NCBI RefSeq assembly: GCF_014529535.1
Contig: NC_050735.1
Location: forward strand, 930,001 to 994,000
DNA length: 64,000 nucleotides
Direction of reading: 5' to 3'
From: Bradysia coprophila
Taxonomy: Eukaryota; Arthropoda; Insecta; Diptera; Sciaridae
Shown here: one piece after another, positions 58,506 to 64,000 of the stretch
How positions within the stretch are numbered: position 1 is the first letter of the stretch
Layout: every line of letters starts with the position of its first letter
The notes under the pieces: model-generated
Seen by the model: only the letters and a program-made list of their open reading frames with translations
Databases searched by the model: none
What the model was told of the DNA's origin: nothing
Made by a program: the position numbers and the translations under genes

Positions 58506-59600
58506 GCAAGCATTAACTTTAACTTTAAGATGAAGAAATCGATGAGGTTTTGGAAGATTTGATGAACGATTTGGAAGTGGTTCCAATGTTTCGGTACTCA
58601 TGTATCGACTGTGCCTAAGAATCTTTCCTGGTATGAAGTTACCTTTCCTTTATATGATGAAGGAAGGTTCAGACGGTTGGTTCGTTGCAGTCGTAGTCAG
58701 TTCGACATAATTTTGAATTCCATAAGCGACCATGAATGCTTTAATGGTCCGAATTCAGACAAGCAGTTTACGGTTGCTTTTCAACTAGCCCTAACTTTGT
58801 ACAGATTAGGATCGAACGGTGATGGGGCAAAGATTTTTAAAATTTCATGTTTGTTTGGGGTCGGCGATGGCGGTACTATTGATAGAGTCACAAAGCGAGT
58901 GTTCAAGGCAATATTATCTCTGGAGCGAACACATTTAAACTGGCCGTCTGCAGAGGAAAGAATCGACATTGTTGCAGCGACAATTGATGAGCTTCCACAT
59001 TGCATTTTATATACGGATGGAACAGAAATTGTACTGGCCGAAAGACCAAAGTTAGACGGGGACGTTTATTTATCTAAAAGTAAGAAGTATTCCCTGAAAT
59101 TGCAAGGGACTTGCGACTACATGAAGAGGCTACGGCACATTGATATTGGTTATCCTGGCAGTGTGCATGATGCACGAATTTTTAATAATTGTTTGATCGC
59201 CACCAATCCAACTACATACATATCAGAACCACAATGGATTGCTGCAGTTTCTGCATACAAATTGTCGAGCACAGTCATAACACCATTCAGGAAAAATTCA
59301 AAACAGTTAACAGCAAAATCCAGGCGAGACTTCAACAGATATTTTAGTACGTACCGAGTCCGTATTGAACATGTGTTTGGGATTATGAAAGAGAAATTCC
59401 CTAGTTTGAAAAGTTTGAGCATTCGCATCACTGATGCTCGATCTCACGAGCTCGCGTGTACATGGATTAGAGTGTGCTGCATTTTGCACAATGTATTGCT
59501 ACCGCACTACGACGACGAAGACCTCGAATTTATTAACAGTACCTTTCAACCGAGCAGTGAAGATTCTGATGCCGAGGGAAATGATGACGATGTAAGCTGA
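58506..59600 (+). CDS. PIF/Harbinger transposase (HARBI1-like), N-terminus damaged
   Basis: A frame of about 330 codons (58605-59600) encodes a DDE_Tnp_4-type transposase: LSWYEVTFPLYDEGRFRRLV, then LYTDGTEIVLAERP (first Asp), YPGSVHDARIF (second Asp) and RVRIEHVFGIMKEKFPSLKS (Glu). All three catalytic acids are therefore present. Upstream, DEEIDEVLEDLMNDLEVV lies in another frame (58528-58590), so a frameshift separates the usual N-terminus from the core. The acidic C-terminus (SSEDSDAEGNDDD) is typical. The element sits in OR copy 5 in place of its last exon. Termini were not identified. Confidence 0.88.
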
Positions 59601-59780
59601 AAAGAATTGCAATTTTCAACGTTCTAAATGAACAGTTGCTGGTCCAGTGAAACTTCTTGTGGAATAATATTCAAACGAAAAAAATCTTTTTATTCACAAA
59701 TGCAATGTGATCAAGGATCAAACGAACAAACCGTTCTTATTAATAAATGCAATGCGATCAACACGTCGTTTCCAATTGGA

Positions 59781-62700
59781 TCATTTTTGTTGGGAAAGTT
59801 CAAGCTGCAGCTTGTGGTCAAGTTCCATTTTCAATTTCTCGAGTCGTTCAGTCTTTTCCAGTTCTTTTAACTTTAACTGAAACGCAATCTCGTTCTCCTT
59901 CTCCTTCAGTTCCAACTTCTTACGTTTCAATTCAATTTTTTGCTTTCGGAACTCAATTTTGTCGTGCTGTTCCTTTTCTCTCAACGCAAATTCATGGTCT
60001 TTGTTATCGGCCTCCTTTTCGGTTATATTCAGCTGCTGCAATAAAATGCGCTTTTCTAATTGAAACCTCTCTCCGTGTAGATCAATCTCTGCTTTCTCGT
60101 TGTCCACCCGCTGTAATTCAATCTGATTCCGATCATGTAATGTCTGTGCTCTTTTCAAATGTGCATCGGAAATGTGCGCTGCAGCATTCGACGGAATCTT
60201 CTCTGCCGACGTTCCGGTTGGACGTTCTGGACGTTCCGATAATTGACGCTTAAACCGAGCTAAGCGTGTAGTATTTCGTTCAGACTGTTCATCCCGTTCA
60301 TCTTTCTCAGTTCGTTCATCTTGCTCAGTGTCGATGTCATTCGCAGTTGCATCAATATTCGGCTCGTCATCAATTTTCGATTGTCCAGAGCTGATGCGTC
60401 TGACTCTCGAATTGCAGCTGTCGGTTGATGAAATACTTTGAGTGGACGGTATGAAAGTATCCAAATCAATAACGAAGCCTCCCAAAGGTGAATTGATATC
60501 GATAGCATGTGCCAGCAAAATGGAATCGTCCATGTCATTTTCGAGGTTGTGGTTATCATCAATCGGTGTGGGATGGTTTTCGTCAAGCGATTCAGCTGTG
60601 TGGCTGTCGTCAAGCGGGTCGCGGTGGTTGCCGTTTAGTGTTGCAGTGTCATTAGTGACAAACGTTACATTTATATTTGGAGCACCACCACCAGGTGGAC
60701 CTGTGCATAGTATCAAAAAACGATCGTGGAGTGCCACTACATGTTACTAGGAAAGTCCTCAGTAACTTCCCACACAGTCAACATCGTCCGGTGCTCATCA
60801 CGATTGGCATAAAGATCCCACTCATCGAGTCGATCCCGAAACCGCGTTGGAATTTTAGAAAAGGAGACTGGAATGCTTTCACTCGTAGTCTTGATGCCAA
60901 CGTCAGATGGATAAAACCGGTGGTTAGCAACTACAATAGATTCACGAAAATCGTTAAACAAACTGCCAGAAAAAGCATTCCCCGTGGATATAGGAAAGAA
61001 TATATTCCTTGTTGGACACAAGAAAGCACCAGGCTCTACAACGAATTCGAAGCGAGTGGTGACACTGAAATTGCTGACGACTTATTGCAATCACTAGACA
61101 ATGCTCGTAGGCAACGATGGATGGACTCAGTTGAAAGTATGGACTTTAAGCACTCAAGTAGGAAAGCTTGGTCTGTCCTCCGTCGTGTTGGTGCTAGCAA
61201 CTCAGGAACCAAGTCAAAACCGAAAATGAAGCCAAAAACCATTGCGAATAGAATTATGAAAGTTTCTAGGACAAAGATCGACAAGAAAACGAAAAGGAAC
61301 GTGAAAAGAAACCTACGCCTGCTTAGGAAAAACGCATCAGTCCTTACCGAATTTTCCCGTCCCTTCAACATCGAAGATATCGACACCGCTATTTGTAACG
61401 TGAAAACTGGAAAGGCAGCAGGGCCTGATGAAATGTTCCCAGAATTTGTGACGAACAGTAGTGAGAACGATAAACTGTGGCTGTCTCGGTTCTACAGTGA
61501 CGTCATCAGGACACAAAAAATTCCTCCAGAAATCGATGTTGAGTGTTATGTATAAACTGCTCGAGCGGCTACTGTATAACAGAATACGATCGGTCATCGA
61601 TGCAAAGCTACCGGATGAACAGGCTGGTTTTCGTGAAAACAGGAGCTGCTGTGACCAAGTCTTGGCACTCACATCACACATAGAATTCGGCTTTGAAAAG
61701 CGCCTAAAGACAGCGGTGGTTTTCATCGACCTATCGTCTGCGTATGACACCGTTTGGAAGTGTGGACTACTGTCCAAACTCATCAAAGTAATTCCGTGCA
61801 ATACATTCATATCATTGATCAGTGAGATGCTTAGCAACAGAGAGTTTGTCGTATACATCAACGACGAGAAAAGCCAAACATTTGTTCTGGACAATGGACT
61901 TCCGCAAGGCTCGGTGCTCGCTCCACTCCTTTTTAACTGGTACATCAGCGACATGCCAGCAACAACAAGCCGGAAATTTGGGTACGCAGACGACAGCGCG
62001 ATAGCGACACAATCGGAAAGCTTTCAAAAATGTGAAGAAACCCTCAACAAAGACCTTCTCACTATTGAGAAATATTTCAAAAAATGGGGATTGAAGCCTA
62101 ATCCAAAGAAAACTGAGTCTATCACCTTCCACCTAAATAACCAACGAGCGGACTATGAGCTGAAACTGTCCTTCTGCAGACAAACAGTGAGACACAACAG
62201 CCACCCGAAATACCTCGGGTATACAATGGACCGATCACTCACGCACAGGAAACACTGTGAAAATACGGCAGCTAAAATCAAGTCGCGGAACAATAAAATC
62301 CACAAGCTTTGTGGAACCTCATGAGGAGCTGGCGCTGAAACTCTACGTACATCAGCAATCGCACTCGTTTTCTCCGTAGCAGAGTACTGCTCTCCGATTT
62401 GGCTAAATAGCACACACACCAACAAAGTTGATGTTCAGCTCAACGACGCTCTTCGCACGATTACTGGAGCAGTCAAGTCTACGCCGAAAGAGTGGCTTCC
62501 AGTACTTTCAAACATAGCGCCACCACACATAAGGCGACAACACTCGCTTGTAAAAGAATTCGAGAAAATCCAACAAAATCAGCGACTTCCAATACACCTT
62601 GACATGGAACTGATCCGATCGGATAGACTCGTTTCCAGAAAACCGGCACTAAAAACTGCGACTAGTCTGTGCGAAACTGGCTTTGATCACTTTGACGCAT

Positions 62701-63623
62701 GGCGTGAAGAGTGGCTTAACAGTGATGTGGATCGAAACGGACTTATTGCGGACCCAACGGCTCAAGTTCCTGGTTTCACGCTGCCGAGAAAAGAATGGGT
62801 AACACTGAATCGTATTCGAACTGGGCATGGCAAGTGTGCATGCATACCATAATATGCATAATATGGTATTACCATATGCATATTTGGGGCCTAGCTGATA
62901 GTCCGGGCTGTGATTGTGGCGCCTTGAACCAGACAATGACACACATTGCTACTGAGTGCCCATCAAGAGCGTTTTCGAATAACATAGAGGAGGTGCACGA
63001 GGTCACGACCGGAGTACGAGAATGGCTTAACGGACTGGACCTACAACTGTAATTTCTGTGATTAATTGTTATAAATGTGATACTTGACGAACAGTTCTTA
63101 ACTGTGATATTTGTATAGCCGACCTTTGTATAAACACATACGCTAAATAAATAAATAGCCACCAGGTTGAAGGCTATCGAAATGGTAAGGTATTGTAATG
63201 TTTGCTTTCGATGCAAAGATGCCATGTAGTTCATCGTAGAAAGGACATATCTTCCGTTTGTAGTCCTCAATTGTTCCTGATTCGACACCTTGCCCTGTTC
63301 CTTCTAGCCACTTTTTCATTTCCACAAATTTCGCCCGAAAGTAATGCAGTTTTGCCTTTAGCTGTTTCCATGATACATCTTTCAACTCGAGGCTTTGAAT
63401 CATTTTGTCATAAAACATTTCGGCCGTTGGTTTCTGCAAATATTTACCAAATCCAAAATTGGTTGAGAAAAGACGAAAAGTTTTAATGTTTTACCTCGAA
63501 AGGTTTATTCGCGTTCATCTTGTCCAAGATGTAGTTCAACATCATTGATGATTCTTCGCTCGTCAACTTTCTTACAGGCTTTGTACGTACTCGTGTACGT
63601 TTTCCATTTGGATTTTTCGGCAT
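59781..63623 (-). pseudogene. Harbinger second protein (Myb/SANT-like), split by a LINE
   Basis: On the minus strand, a first exon (63623-63495, MPKNPNGKRTR start) splices to 63433 and continues as a trihelix/Myb-like DNA-binding domain (EMFYDKMIQSLELKDVSWKQ, then LHYFRAKFVEMKKWLEGTGQ) to SLQPGG at about 63170. The same sentence resumes at 60696 with GGAPNINVTF. It runs through an acidic linker to a long charged coiled coil (LEKRILLQQLNITEKEADNK, KIEFRKQKIELKRKKLELKE), stopping at 59781. Harbinger elements usually need such a second protein for nuclear import and DNA binding. The interruption is exactly the LINE at 60697-63158, so this protein cannot be made intact. Confidence 0.88.
60697..63158 (+). 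mobile_element. 5'-truncated LINE (non-LTR retrotransposon)
   Basis: The element is flanked by CCACCAGGT on both sides (60688-60696, 63159-63167) and ends in an AAATAAATAAATA tail. It starts near the end of the endonuclease part. The reverse transcriptase keeps NVKTGKAAGPDEMFPEF, then EQAGFRENRSCCDQV, FIDLSSAYDTVW, LPQGSVLAPLLFNWY and the catalytic FGYADDSAIA. Between IPPEI (61530) and MYKLLERLLYNRI (61547) a segment of about 35 residues (the PGK...YRPISLL region) is missing. A frameshift or stop follows near 62322, after HKLCGTS. The C-terminal part has the zinc-knuckle-like SPGCDCGALNQTMTHIATEC. It resembles Jockey/CR1-group LINEs; the clade is not assigned. It is inactive. Confidence 0.9.
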
Positions 63624-63635
63624 TTTATTTACCCA

Positions 63636-63850
63636 GGAATAGTACATTACTATGCAAGGGAAGTAAAGTGATATCTCGTATCCAGATGAGAAAAAGTATC
63701 CGAGGGCGGCAGCCCGAGGTACTTTTACTCATCGTGATACGAGATATCACTTTATTTTCCGTGTGTAGTACGACGTTTTACTATGCGAGTGATGTAAAGG
63801 TTATTGCCTATACATGTAATAGCCTTATTACATGCACCAGCATAGTAAAA
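63636..63850. mobile_element. MITE, copy 2 of the nearly identical pair
   Basis: Matches 5943-6161 across about 210 bp with one visible difference (CTTTATTTTCC here, CTTTAATTTCC there). It starts a few bases upstream of the start codon of the Harbinger second protein. The outermost right end (TACTATTC) is missing or altered here. Bases 63851-64000 show nothing I can name. Confidence 0.8.
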
Positions 63851-64000
63851 CAATTTATTGCTTGCCCCAAGCGAAAATTGATTCTTACATATCAATTTGG
63901 CCCCTGCGAAAATTGTCGATTACATGAGGGATATTTGTGTGACACTATCGTCAAGGAATCTCTATTTTCGCGGGGTGCACAGTCATTCACGTAAAACGAG

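Noticed and set aside
59747-60253. A 168-codon plus-strand frame over the Harbinger second protein.
   Set aside because: It is antisense to a well-supported coiled-coil frame and has no family motif.

Overview
The window is nuclear DNA of an insect, most likely a dipteran and possibly a nematoceran such as a fungus gnat. That placement is my inference from five things: AT-rich DNA, very short introns (about 55-75 bp) inside genes, an insect-type odorant receptor array, an insect ionotropic receptor, and dense small DNA transposons. The genus is not established. All gene models below were spliced by eye from GT/AG sites that keep frame and restore family motifs; no transcript data were available.

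Layout. 1-2.2 kb: repeats, a decayed fragment resembling Cog2, and a long foldback element. 2.3-7.3 kb (minus): an ionotropic receptor (IR) gene of about 13 exons whose largest intron is a nest of MITEs. 7.3-12.2 kb: gene-poor, MITEs and an ACGCGT-rich array. 12.2-14.6 kb (minus): Cog2 (Golgi tethering complex), five exons, 686 aa. 14.6-18.9 kb: repeats, with a hAT-like non-autonomous element bounded by an exact 8-bp target duplication and an 833-bp palindromic element rich in TGATCA. 19.2-20.2 kb (plus): a DNAJC17-like J-domain/RRM gene. 20.4-21.9 kb (minus): a UBL7-like ubiquitin-domain gene. 22.5-27.2 kb (minus): a secreted histidine acid phosphatase whose 3.1-kb first intron holds a 39-bp minisatellite and a second hAT-like element. 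27.3-31.6 kb: gene-poor, hairpins. 31.6-32.8 kb (minus): Rab9-like GTPase. 33-37.4 kb: hairpins and foldbacks.

37.4-58.5 kb (plus) is a tandem odorant receptor (OR) array: three intact four-exon genes (401, 400 and 403 aa), one otherwise whole copy with a single in-frame stop, one decayed copy, and one internally deleted relic. The copies share a conserved upstream block with an E-box-like core. A five-exon gene for a signal-peptide-bearing coactosin/ADF-H-like protein sits inside the array (49.5-51.0 kb). SINE copies with a tRNA-like head, several MITE families and a 1.45-kb element with clusters of a 28-bp palindrome lie between the genes.

58.5-63.6 kb: a PIF/Harbinger DNA transposon (transposase plus convergent second protein) whose second gene is split by a 5'-truncated LINE flanked by a 9-bp target duplication. 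The window ends with a MITE nearly identical to one at 5.9 kb. The genes do not form a shared pathway; the themes are chemosensation (IR and OR genes), endomembrane traffic (Cog2, Rab9) and very active DNA-transposon turnover. I saw no LTR element, no CRISPR array and no rRNA.
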